Notes under the pieces: model-generated
Told to the model about the DNA's origin: nothing
The model's input: the letters and a program-made list of their open reading frames with translations, nothing else
Database searches by the model: none
NCBI RefSeq assembly: GCF_028476545.1
Contig: NW_026731685.1
Location: 682,001 to 746,000 of the forward strand
Reading direction: 5' to 3'
From: Physella acuta
Lineage: Eukaryota > Mollusca > Gastropoda > Physidae
Length of the DNA: 64,000 bases
Position numbers and translations under genes: made by a program
Shown: piece after piece, positions 24,331 through 36,900 of the stretch
Position numbering within the stretch: position 1 is the stretch's first letter
How the letters are laid out: every line of letters begins with the position of its first letter

Positions 24331-27300
24331 TCTACAATCTTTCCTGGGGATGCATACCTTCTTTCAGTAGAGGGAGCTCCACATTGTGTAAAATAATACT
24401 CCTTTCTTATCTTCAGTTTGATGAGAATTATTAAAAATCTGAAAGAAATTTTAAAAATAAAGATAACATACAAAGTTTCTTTTACTAATTCAAAGAAAAC
24501 CCAGAAACAGCATTAAAAAAAAATACAAAACATGAAAAAAAAATTTCCAAATATTAAATGAGAGACATAAAATAAGTAAAAAATCTTTTTGAGAAAAATA
24601 TCAACAAAAAAAAGATAATATTTTACATTTTTTAATTTAAAAAAGTCCTTTCTGTGTACTCCAAATGTCAGCAAATGACTATCACATAAAAATGTTTTAA
24701 AATATCACTTTGCAATTTGCTTAACCTACTGTTATCACACGATCACATCACATACATTTAGGTACACAAGAGTTTTTTGGATTGGTTTTTATAATTTTCC
24801 AACAAAAAAGTGTACAATTTCATTAATTTTACAAAAACCCAGTGATGAACAATGTGTATCATAGAATAAAAGATCATCAGTACTAAAAAAAAAAAGCCTT
24901 CCTTTTCTCATTTTCCTGATGAAAGACTGCAAGATGGTTGCTTTATTACTTTAAAAAATAGTTCTGAATGGTTATAAATAATTTAATATTTCATTTTATT
25001 TAAATGAAAATAACTATAAAATGAACAATAATTGCATTAAACATACTAGAAAGGAAATATTCAGGCACAAAAGTTTTTATAAGCAAAAAAGCTTGTTGAT
25101 AAAGTCCAACTAAATATAGCAGTGACTTTTTACATGCTTTATTTTTTACACTTCTAAAATCAAAAACTCATGCTACTAAATAAAAAAATAACATGCTTTA
25201 AAGAAGAAACAATCAAATCTAGAAAAACATATACTGGTTTAAGTTTATTGCTGACTGGGAGGGGGGAGGAGATGGGAACAGCTCTATTTTTACAAATCAC
25301 ATTATCTTAGTACTTTTGTGCATAAACAGCTTGTAACAGAATTAGAATATATTAGCATATAATTTAATAAGGAATGGTAAAAATTTAAACATTTTAACAA
25401 ACTGCAAAAATCATGCCATTTCATCACTGGTAAAATATAGGATTTTGTTCCATTGGGATTTTGTTCCATTTCATCATTTGTAAAAATATAGGATTTTGTT
25501 ATATTACATCATTGGGAAAAAAATAGGACTTTGTTCTATTTCATCATTGGTAAAAATACTGGAAATTGTTCCATCTCATCAATTGTAAAAATATTAGATT
25601 ATGTTCCATTTCAACCTTTTTAAAAATATAGGATTTTGTTCCATTTCATCATTTGTAAAAATATAGGATTTTGTTCCATTTCATCATTTGTAAAAATTTA
25701 GGATTTTGTTCCATTTCATCATTTGTAAAAATATAGGATTTTGTTCCATTTAATCATTATCTAAAGATATAGGATTTTGTTTGATTTCATAATTTGTAAA
25801 AATATTGGGTTACTTTCCATTTCATCATTGGTAAAAATATAGGATTTTATTCCATTTCATATAAACATTTAATAGTTTTAAATAAAATATTTTTGTAAAT
25901 ACGCATTTTATATTGCTGAAAAAAGACATTATTACATCTGAAATATCATTTATTCAACATGTCCCAAAAGTTAATAAAATGTAAATACGAGACATACAAA
26001 AAGTATTCAAGTTAATGCTTGATTAATTTTTACTCTAGTTTACTGTAAAAGCTGGTTATGTAACTCAAGTTTCTCAACTTCTTTAAATATTAAAATACTG
26101 AAAATTTAACTTGTATGCTCTTTGAAAATATAGAATTAACAATTATTTCTATAGCATTTTTATAACTACTATATGTGGATTTTCAAAAAAATAAACTCAA
26201 ATAAACAGTTAAAAACAGTTTATATCAAAGCATTTAAACAATAGTTCATTGCTATAAGTATCAAGGAATGTAAATTAAACCTCCCCAAGTAGTTCATATA
26301 ATTTTTTTAAAATTTCCCAACAAAAATGTCAATATTAATAATGTCTTTGTAAGAAAATTTTGTGTCAGAATATCAATGTCAGAAAAAAACATCACTACAT
26401 TTATCATAATACTTTAAGCCATTTTTAGGGTCAATAAATTATACTGCAGATAGCTTTGTAGATTAAATATACCTTGTTATTATGAGTGAAAATGGTTTAC
26501 AATAACATTTATATTCAACAGCGTTTTAGTGAAATTTTTAAAAATACCTTTGTTGATTCAGTTTATCAGTAAAATTTAAATTTAATTTAGAAGGATTTTA
26601 TCAACCATTTTTTTCACTTCAAAAGACTTATTTTCATACTTTCAAAAACAACTAAAGAATGACAAAAAACATTTTGAAAATAACTGCTCACAGTTAAACA
26701 TTGTTTTGGTTGTTTTCCTTTCTGATATAGATTCAATATGTCTTATCTGATATATGTTCAAATACTTTTTATCAAAATATTTTTCCTTTGTAGGCCTATA
26801 TGCCCACTGTGATCTTAGAAAAATAAAATCTTCAATTAGCAATTAACACAAATGAGTTATGTATTCTATAAATGCTCAAAATTCTTAAGTTAATTACATT
26901 GTTAAAAGTGTCAATACAAAGAAACAGAAATATCTTTATTTTATTTTATATTTATATATAAATGTACATTTATATATAAAAAAATAAGAAGCTAATTAAT
27001 TCTTTGAAATTAAATCACTGTAAAGAAAATGCTATGTTTTTCCAAAAAATAGTTAACAAATTTAATAAATGTTCTTAACAACTTGATATCATTTTTAAAA
27101 TGTAAGTTATATTAACAATTCACATTAGTTTAGGATTTCAACAGAAAAATAATTACTCTATGTATGTGGACGGCTTTGAATACACTAGAGAATGCACGAA
27201 GTAGTAAGACTGTTTTGCATGTAAGAAGACAAAACAGAACTAACAAGGCTGATGAAAACACTGCATTAGTTACACTTTTACAGTCAGAAAGAACACATTA

Positions 27301-27774
27301 AAAGGCAAGTGAAAAGCAAGAGAGATTTCTTTGTATCTAAAAATACAAAATTCTATATATAGATTTCATAACAATATGATTAGAGTGAAAATATAGAATA
27401 TTGAATAAAATATAATGTAAATTATGGAATAGTGAATAAACATTTCTTTAAGTTTAATAAATATAGTTTGTTTTTAAACATGTAAAACATTTTTAATAAC
27501 ATTTTAAAAAAATATTATTAAGATGCATTATCTTACTTTTTAATCATTTTTAGGAATAGGTATAAAAATTTAGATGTACTTAAAATGTTTTTAAGAATAA
27601 ATAATTACTTAACTGATTTAATTGGCTTAAAAGTCGTTTAAATATTTTCAAAAATATTATCAAATGAAAGACTTTAAAACTGAACAAAAGTCTAGTTAAA
27701 ATAACAGATTTATATAAAAAGTTTTAATATACCCTGTTTAAAATAACAGATAGTTTAATCTTAAATTATAAAAT
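24331..27774. other. AT-rich downstream region of the SLC7 gene
   Basis: Very AT-rich, with no coding exon recognised. It may hold a long SLC7 3' UTR. A degenerate array is listed separately at 25432-25862. Confidence 0.4.
25432..25862. repeat. Degenerate minisatellite of about 36 bp
   Basis: Around twelve diverged units built on GGATTTTGTTCCATTTCATC followed by ATTTGTAAAAATATA. Much more divergent than the other arrays, so it looks older. Confidence 0.8.
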
Positions 27775-27945
27775 AAAAGGGATGTAATTTCAAGTCTGCT
27801 CTCTTCATAATGAGCATAAAGGGATGTAATTTTAAATCAGTTCTTTTCATAATGAACATAAAGGGATGTAATTTCAAGTCTGTTCTTTTCATAATGAGCA
27901 TAAAGGGATGTAATTTTAAATCAGTTCTTTTCATAATGAAGATCA
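27775..27945. repeat. 42-bp minisatellite spanning the SLC7 stop codon
   Basis: Four units of 42 bp in two alternating types (84-bp dimer). On the minus strand each unit has CATTATGAAAAGAAC-like sequence followed by TGA or AGA, so the array repeats the final codons and first 3' UTR bases of the SLC7 transporter. Confidence 0.85.
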
Positions 27946-30900
27946 AGGAGGAGCTGCAAGTATTTCCCAATGGAATCTGAAACAAAGATCAAACCTCATG
28001 AGATTAGAGGCCCAATTAACTCACTCAGATATTTTCTCCCAATTCCACCTGTAATACATTCTAAGGTATTTTTAAAAATGTATTATTGAGTACTGATTAT
28101 GTAACAAAATTAACATCATTTTATGAAAAAAACCATGTCTTTATACATTAAGATAAAAGAACAGAGTTAGAAAATAGGAGAAATGTTTGCTACAAACTAT
28201 ATCAAAGGAGGAGTTTACAACAGTTTAAATAGAAATTATTTCATCTTTAGGGAAGTTAAAGAGCATTTTAACATTATATTCAGTTTTCAGAATCTAAATC
28301 CTACTTAATTTTAAAACATCATGAAAACAAAGATCCTCAAGAAAATGAAAAACAAACATCAAAATCACTGGCACTCACCCACACTGTTGAATAGTTTGGC
28401 AGGCTTCTGCCATTTGATGCACACAAAGTAGACTGGGACCCCAAGGGCAACTACCATGGCAACAAAGCCAAGTTCTTTTGGTTTTTCTAGGACTGAGAGG
28501 AACACCAGAGAAACTGTCAACACACAGGCACACACTGGCAGTACTAGCGGGACCTGAAGCCAGAAACAAATCTAGTTAGGTCATCAAGCTGGGCTTACAA
28601 CAATTCTAGTTAGGTCATCAAGCTGGGCTTACAACAATTCTAGTTAGGTCATCAAGCTGGGCTTACATCTTTACAACAATTCTAGTTAGGTCATCAAACT
28701 GGGCTTACAACAATTCTAGTTAGGTCATCAAGCTGGGCTTACATCTTTACAACAATTCTAGTTAGGTCATCAAACTGGGCTTACATCTTTACAACAATTC
28801 TAGTTAGGTCATCAAACTGGGCTTACAACAATTCTAGTTAGGTCATCAAGCTGGGCTTACAACAATTCTAGTTAGGTCATCAAGCTGGGCTTACAACAAT
28901 TCTAGTTAGGTCATCAAGCTGGGCTTACAAAAATTCTAGTTAGGTCATCAAGCTGGGCTTACATCTTTACAACAATTCTAGTTAGATCATCAAGCTGGGC
29001 TTACATCTTTACAACAATTCTAGTTAGGTCATCAAGCTGAGCTTACAAAAATTCTAGTTAGGTCATCAAGCTGGGCTTACATCTTTACAACAATTCTAGT
29101 TAGGTCATCAAACTGAGTTTACATCTTTACAACAATTCTAGTTAGGTCATCAAACTGGGCTTACATCTTTACAACAATTCTAGTTAGGTCATCAAACTGG
29201 GATTACATCTTTAGAACAATTCTAGTTAGGTCATCAAACTGGATTTACATCTTTACAACAATTCTAGTTAGGTCATCAAACTGGGCTTACATCTTTAGAA
29301 CAATTCTAGTTAGGTCATCAAACTGGGATTACATCTTTACAACAATTCTAGTTAGGTCATCAAACTGAGTTTACATCTTTACAACAATTCTAGTTAGGTC
29401 ATCAAACTGGGCTTACATCTTTACAACAATTCTAGTTAGGTCATCAAACTGGGCTTACATCTTAACAACAATTCTAGTTAGGTCATCAAACTGGGTTTAC
29501 ATCTTTACAACAATTCTAGTTAGGTCATCAAACTGGGCTTACATCTTAACAACACTTATAGCCAGGTCATCTTTTTATTATAGGGGCTAGGGAAGGGGTT
29601 CAAGATCTGTAAAAATTCTGACAGGAAACCATCAACTGTTAACCCAAAATATAAAAACAGTAATGTAATGTTTTGCAATTCACTGCTTGTAAATATTAAT
29701 CATTGTGAATAAACAAAAGATGATACATTATCAACATACCTTAAATGGACGAGGTGCATTTGGACTTTTCCAGCGGAGTGTAAACAAGCACAATAGTAGC
29801 AGAAATATCATGCAACCTGAAATTGTCAGATTTGAGTTCATTTATCTTTCTTGAATCATAGTTGAGAACCAAAAGGTGTCCAGAACCAAATGGTGCCCAG
29901 AACCAAATGGTGCCCAGAATCACATGGTGCCCAGAATCACATGGTGCCCAGAACCAAATGATGTAAACTAAACTAACCTGCGTGTAGACTAGATGTAAAC
30001 TAAACCAACCTGCGTATAGACTAGATGTAAACTAAACCAACCTGCGTATAGACTAGATGTAAACTAAACCAACCTGCGTATAGACTAGATGTAAACTAAA
30101 CCAACCTGCGTATAGACTAGATGTAAACTAAACCAACCTGCATATAGACTAGATGTGAACTAAACCAACCTGCGTATAGACTAGATGTAAACTAAACCAA
30201 CCTGCGTATAGACTAGTTGTAAACTAAACCAACCTGCATATAGACTAGATGTAAACTAAACCAACCTGCGTATAGACTAGATGTAAACTAAACCAACCTG
30301 CGTATAGACTAGATGTGAACTAAACCAACCTGCGTATAGACTAGATGTAAACTAAACCAACCTGCGTATAGACTAGTTGTAAACTAAACCAACCTGCATA
30401 TAGACTAGATGTAAACTAAACCAACCTGCGTATAGACTAGATGTAAACTAAACCAACCTGCGTATAGACTAGATGTAAACTAAACCAACCTGCGTATAGA
30501 CTGATGGCTGCCACCAAAGACAGGACACTCCCAGATAAGACCATGATGATGCCAAGTAGACCCTGTAGGCATACAAATAAAAACTTCCAGACAAGTTTTT
30601 AAAACTGAGAACCTCATGACCCAATTTTAAAATCTGATCCCATAAAGTAAAGTAACAGTTTAGGCTAGCAGCAGACAAGGAATGGAAAGGTGACTAACAG
30701 TTTAGGCTAGCAGCAGACAAGGAATGGAAAGGTGACTAACACTTTAGGCTAGCAGCAGACAAGGAATGGAAAGGTGACTAACAGTTTAGGCTCGCAGTAG
30801 ACAAGGAATGGAAAGGTGACTAACAGTTTAGGCTAGCAGCAGACAAGGAATGGAAAGGTGACTAACACTTTAGGCTAGCAGCAGACAAGGAATGGAAAGG

Positions 30901-33900
30901 TGACTAACACTTTAGGCTAGCAGCAGACAAGGAATGGAAAGGTGACTAACAGTTTAGGCTCGCAGTAGACAAGGAATGGAAAGGTGACTAACAGTTTAGG
31001 CTAGCAGCAGACAAGGAATGGAAAGGTGACTAACACTTTAGGCTAGCAGCAGACAAGGAAAGGTGACTAACACTTTAGGCTAGCAGCAGACAAGGAATGG
31101 AAAGGTGACTAACAGTTTAGGCTAGTAGCAGACAAGGAAAGGTGACTAACAGTTTAGGCTAGCAGCAGACAAGGAATGGAAAGGTGACTAACCAGGGTGA
31201 ATGTTGCTGGCCATGGAGTATGAAATTTTTTATGCAGCATTGTCATAAATTTTGGCATGTGTCCATTACGTCCTGCAGCAAAAAGCATCCTGAAAAAAAT
31301 AGCAGCTAAGAAAAACTCTCATAAAATATGAAGCAAAAAAAAAAACTTAGAAAATATGCAGCAAAATTTTTAAGTTGTCAAAGTACATTTTCTTTATGGT
31401 CATGCAAAAAGTTTTTTGTGTTGGTAATATAAGTTCATTTGCAGAAATTTAAAATTAATAATTTAAAAAATTGCTTTATAAAATTGTGTATCTAAACTTT
31501 AGTATCAACCGTAAAACTGCTATAAAATAAAAGCGAGAAAGGAGAGAAACAGCCAAATGGTTAGTGCAGAAACTGTAGAAACTTTCATGTTTTCATTTCA
31601 AAGATAAAAACTTTGTTTTAGGCTTCAATTATCATTGATAAAAACTTTGTTTTAAGCTCAATTATCATTGATAAAAACTTTGTTTTAAGCTTCAATTATC
31701 ATTGATAAAAACTTTGTTTTAAGCTCAATTATCATAGATAAAAACTTTGTTTTAAGCTTCAATTATCATTGATAAAAACTTTGTTTTAAGCTCAATTATC
31801 ATAGATAGAAACTTTGTTTTAAGCTTCAATTATCATTGATAAAAACTTTGTTTTAAGCTCAATTATCATTGATAAAAACTTTGTTTTAAGCTCAATTATC
31901 ATTGATAAAAACTTTGTTTTAAGCTCAATTATCATAGATAAAAACTTTGTTTTAAGCTTCAATTATCATTGATAAAAACTTTGTTTTAAGCTTCAATTAT
32001 CATTGATAAAAACTTTGTTTTAAGCTCAATTATCATAGATAAAAACTTTGTTTTAAGTTCAATTATCATAGATAAAAACTTTGTTTTAAGCTTTATTATC
32101 ATTTAGACAACAAGTTTTTTGTGTATGGTGAGGCAAGTTTTGTGTTGTCTAGTACAAGCAGCAAGGGGGACAACTATTAGTCAATTTTTAAAGATTACCA
32201 AATTAATTTACATTTAAACATAGTATTAAAAAATTCAGATGATTGAACAAGCTAAGCTATTACTTTATGTATCAATCTAGAATAAAAATTCACCCTAAAA
32301 ACAGTGGCATATGCTGTTACTAATGAAAAATTAAAGCATAAAGCATTAATTATCTCCCTTCTTTGCTGAACAAAGAATCTAAAATAATAAAATCCACCTG
32401 TCAGCCATTTCTGGTTATAGTTAATGGTGGACAAAAATATGCATAATAATATATGTAATGAATAACACATGGTTAGCCTCAATGAATGTATCAATGATTA
32501 GCCAGACCTAGAGAGCTACATTATTCACAAGAAAACTTGGTCCTCTGAATATTCAGTTACTTTATTCTATAGATGTAATGTTAAAATTCTAGCCAACATA
32601 ATGAGAAACAAGGTAAACATTTGTAAAGTAATAGAATGAGATGTATACCAGCCACCAGCAGATTTTGTGCAACTGCTAATTGTGAGACAAGCAATTAAAC
32701 AATTGACAGCATACTTGCCCCTGTCAGTGGCAGATGTTTTTATAGACAGCTATAAGTAAACCTAGAAAGCCAAAGAGAATTTAAGCTTTTGGTCTTTGTA
32801 AGCCAAACAGGTCAGGCATACAGTTTGGTTTTTACTTTGCTGAATCCTGTGTGGCTAACTCTTTAGCTATTTAGCTGGCTCGGACAGTTATTTTAAATAT
32901 CAACATAATTATGGGTTCAATTATTTTAATTTAAAAATGAATATTTTGTAATTTATTGTCAGAAATAACATTTTTAAAACATTTATAAAACTAACTTGAA
33001 GTGCAACTGCTAGTCTTACCTTGGCTGGCTCATAATGAGAACATTGAGGGTCCCAACTGCTAGTCTTACCTTGGCTGGCTCATAATGAGAACATTGAGGG
33101 TCCCAACTGCTAGTCTTACCTTGGCTGGCTCATAATGAGAACATTGAGGGTCCCAACTGCAGGTCTTACCTTGGCTGGCTCATAATGAGAACATTGAGGG
33201 TCCCAACTGCAGGTCTTACCTTGGCTGGCTCATAATGAGAACATTGAGGGTCCCAACTGCTAGTCTTACCTTGGCTGGCTCATAATGAGAACATTGAGGG
33301 TCCCAACTGCAGGTCTTACATCGGCTGGCTCATAATGAGAACATTAGGGTCCCAACTGCAGGTCTTACCTTGGCTGGCTCTGAGAACATTGAGGGTCCCA
33401 ACTGCTGGTCTTACCTTGGCTGGCTCATAATGAGAACATTGAGGGTCCCAACTGCTAGTCTTACCTTGGTTGGCTCATAATGAGAACATTGAGGGTCCCA
33501 ACTGCTGATCTTACCTTGGCTGGCTCATAATGAGAACATTGAGGGTCCCAACTGCTAGTCTTACCTTGGCTGGCTCATAATGAGAACATTGAGGGTCCCA
33601 ACTGCAGGTCTTACCTTGGCTGGCTCATAATGAGAACATTGAGGGTCCCAACTGCAGGTCTTACATCGGCTGGCTCATAATGAGAACATTGAGGGTCCCA
33701 ACTGCAGGTCTTACATCGGCTGGCTCATAATGAGAACATTAGGGTCCCAACTGCAGGTCTTACCTTGGCTGGCTCATAATGAGAACATTGAGGGTCCCAA
33801 CTGCAGGTCTTACCTTGGCTGGCTCATAATGAGAACATTGAGGGTCCCAACTGCAGGTCTTACCTTGGCTGGCTCATAATGAGAACATTGAGGGTCCCAA

Positions 33901-36900
33901 CTGCAGGTCTTACCTTGGCTGGCTCATAATGAGAACATTGAGGGTCCCAACTGCAGGTCTTACCTTGGCTGGCTCATAATGAGAACATTGAGGGTCCCAA
34001 CTGCTAGTCTTACCTTGGCTGGCTCATAATGAGAACATTGAGGGTCCCAACTGCAGGTCTTACCTTGGCTGGCTCATAATGAGAACATTGAGGGTCCCAA
34101 CTGCAGGTCTTACATCGGCTGGCTCATAATGAGAACATTGAGGGTCCCAACTGCAGGTCTTACCTTGGTTGGCTCATAATGAGAACATTGAGGGTCCCAA
34201 CTGCTAGTCTTACCTTGGCTGGCTCATAATGAGAACATTGAGGGTCCCAACTGCTAGTCTTACCTTGGCTGGCTCATAATGAGAACATTGAGGGTCCCAA
34301 CTGCAGGTCTTACATCGGCTGGCTCATAATGAGAACATTAGGGTCCCAACTGCAGGTCTTACCTTGGCTGGCTCATAATGAGAACATTGAGGGTCCCAAC
34401 TGCAGGTCTTACCTTGGCTGGCTCATAATGAGAACATTGAGGGTCCCAACTGCAGGTCTTACCTTGGCTGGCTCATAATGAGAACATTGAGGGTCCCAAC
34501 TGCAGGTCTTACCTTGGCTGGCTCATAATGAGAACATTGAGGGTCCCAACTGCAGGTCTTACCTTGGCTGGCTCATAATGAGAACATTGAGGGTCCCAAC
34601 TGCTAGTCTTACCTTGGCTGGCTCATAATGAGAACATTGAGGGTCCCAACTGCAGGTCTTACCTTGGCTGGCTCATAATGAGAACATTGAGGGTCCCAAC
34701 TGCAGGTCTTACATCGGCTGGCTCATAATGAGAACATTGAGGGTCCCAACTGCAGGTCTTACCTTGGTTGGCTCATAATGAGAACATTGAGGGTCCCAAC
34801 TGCTAGTCTTACCTTGGCTGGCTCATAATGAGAACATTGAGGGTCCCAACTGCTAGTCTTACCTTGGCTGGCTCATAATGAGAACATTGAGGGTCCCAAC
34901 TGCAGGTCTTACATCGGCTGGCTCATAATGAGAACATTAGGGTCCCAACTGCAGGTCTTACCTTGGCTGGCTCATAATGAGAACATTGAGGGTCCCAACT
35001 GCAGGTCTTACCTTGGCTGGCTCATAATGAGAACATTGAGGGTCCCAACTGCAGGTCTTACATTGGCTGGCTCATAATGAGAACATTGAGGGTCCCAACT
35101 GCAGGTCTTACCTTGGCTGGCTCATAATGAGAACATTGAGGGTCCCAACTGCAGGTCTTACCTTGGCTGGCTCATAATGAGAACATTGAGGGTCCCAACT
35201 GCAGGTCTTACCTTGGCTGGCTCATAATGAGAACATTGAGGGTCCCAACTGCAGGTCTTACCTTGGCTGGCTCATAATGAGAACATTGAGGGTCCCAACA
35301 GAACACAGACACACCAGGACAGCAATAACTACTGGCATCAGCGGGTGTAACATCTGGCCAAACAACTACAGTACAACAGGAAAGGGAAATAAATTACTTT
35401 CATTTCAGTGCGAAAAAAGCTAGATGACACAAATATAACAATTCTATAAATTAATGAATTAATAGTTATCAAGAATAGTTCCAAATATTATGCTTTAGAA
35501 AGATTTCTTGAATACAAAAACTTTATAGTATATACATTTAATTCACGACCATTTATATTTTTCTAAGTTGGAATTGGACTGAATCATGTGAGTTACCATG
35601 GCTACAGCATCAGATCTCAGTGCTTCCTCCTTAGATAAGACTGTGTAGTAAGCAAAGTTAGTTGCCACCATAGTTGTAATCAGGATAGAAAAACTTAACA
35701 GCAGACCTCTCGGTAAATTTCTGAAATGATTGCAGTGGGAACAAATTGCACATCTCTAGACAAACATATTATTTGGTCTTACAATACAAAACTTTAAAAC
35801 TATTTTACATATTTTTTACTGAGCATTCTGATACAGAAAGCACTTATAATTAATAGTGTGCAATAGTGTCAAATAAAAATTATTAAAATGCAGGATGAAA
35901 AATAATACACCAAAACTTGGAAAGTTTGCTTAAATATGTAGGCCTATAAATTGTGTTAAAATACAACTAATACATGTAACATTTCTCAACATTATTAAAA
36001 ACAACAACACTAGTGTTTGTCAGAGATGCTGGTCAGAGAAAACATTTGGAAAACAAAATAAAAATTTTTTATGTGCATGCAGTTATGTTTATACCAAGAA
36101 CCTAGGACTTCTTTTTTACCCAGGTGGGGGGGGGGGGGGGTGTCATCCACTTATTATGTCCACACTTAGAGTGTGGGTGTGTGTGTTGAAAGAAATTCAA
36201 CTTTTAAAAAAAGTGGACTGGGAGTTCAGGTCCACATCAAATGACTTGTATGTTACAACAAACAAAGAACATAGAACTTGCATACACAATGTTTACACAT
36301 ATACAGCAGGGCATTTTTTTTTTAATGGCTCAGCAGATAATTAAATCACTGCATCTAATTGTAGCTTTGTAGTAAGCAAGTAATTCAAAGGATTCTTTTA
36401 AAAAATGTTCCTCACATTCATTTAAATAACAAGGATTTTACATCAAATATTGGTTTATATGTGAAAAAAATTATGTTATTAAATTAGTGTGCTTTAATGG
36501 AAGTAAATCTTGAGAGAACAATTATTACATTTGTGTGTGTGAAATCCAAAATAGACATGTGTAAACAGAAAAGTCTAAGACTCAAGTTTTTTCATGGACA
36601 TCGTAAATGGATGACCCTTTAATGGGTGCATTAGCAACTCATGTGTCTGTCTGACCAAAAACCTCTAGATAACAACAATAGCTTTCTAAAAATTAAATGA
36701 CTGTATTTAGTTCTTAATATTTGTATACTTAATTTTATGTCAGTGCATTCAATTATTTCGAACTATGCTGTGACCCAGACAAGCAATGTTCTTTTTTGTT
36801 ATTAAAAGACAAAGTGTAAAGCAGATAGCTCTGTCAAAACTTTTAAAATGTTAATATAGCAATCAGAAAGATTAGTTGCAGCTGAAATAACTTTTTATAA

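Noticed and set aside
23935-24370. Repeat-peptide frames on both strands
   Set aside because: They follow automatically from a stop-free 30-bp unit and are open in several frames at once.
33000-35262. Chain of 37-nt micro-exons between CAG and GT in each unit
   Set aside because: The intervening intron would be about 13 nt, too short for splicing; only skipping between distant units would be possible.
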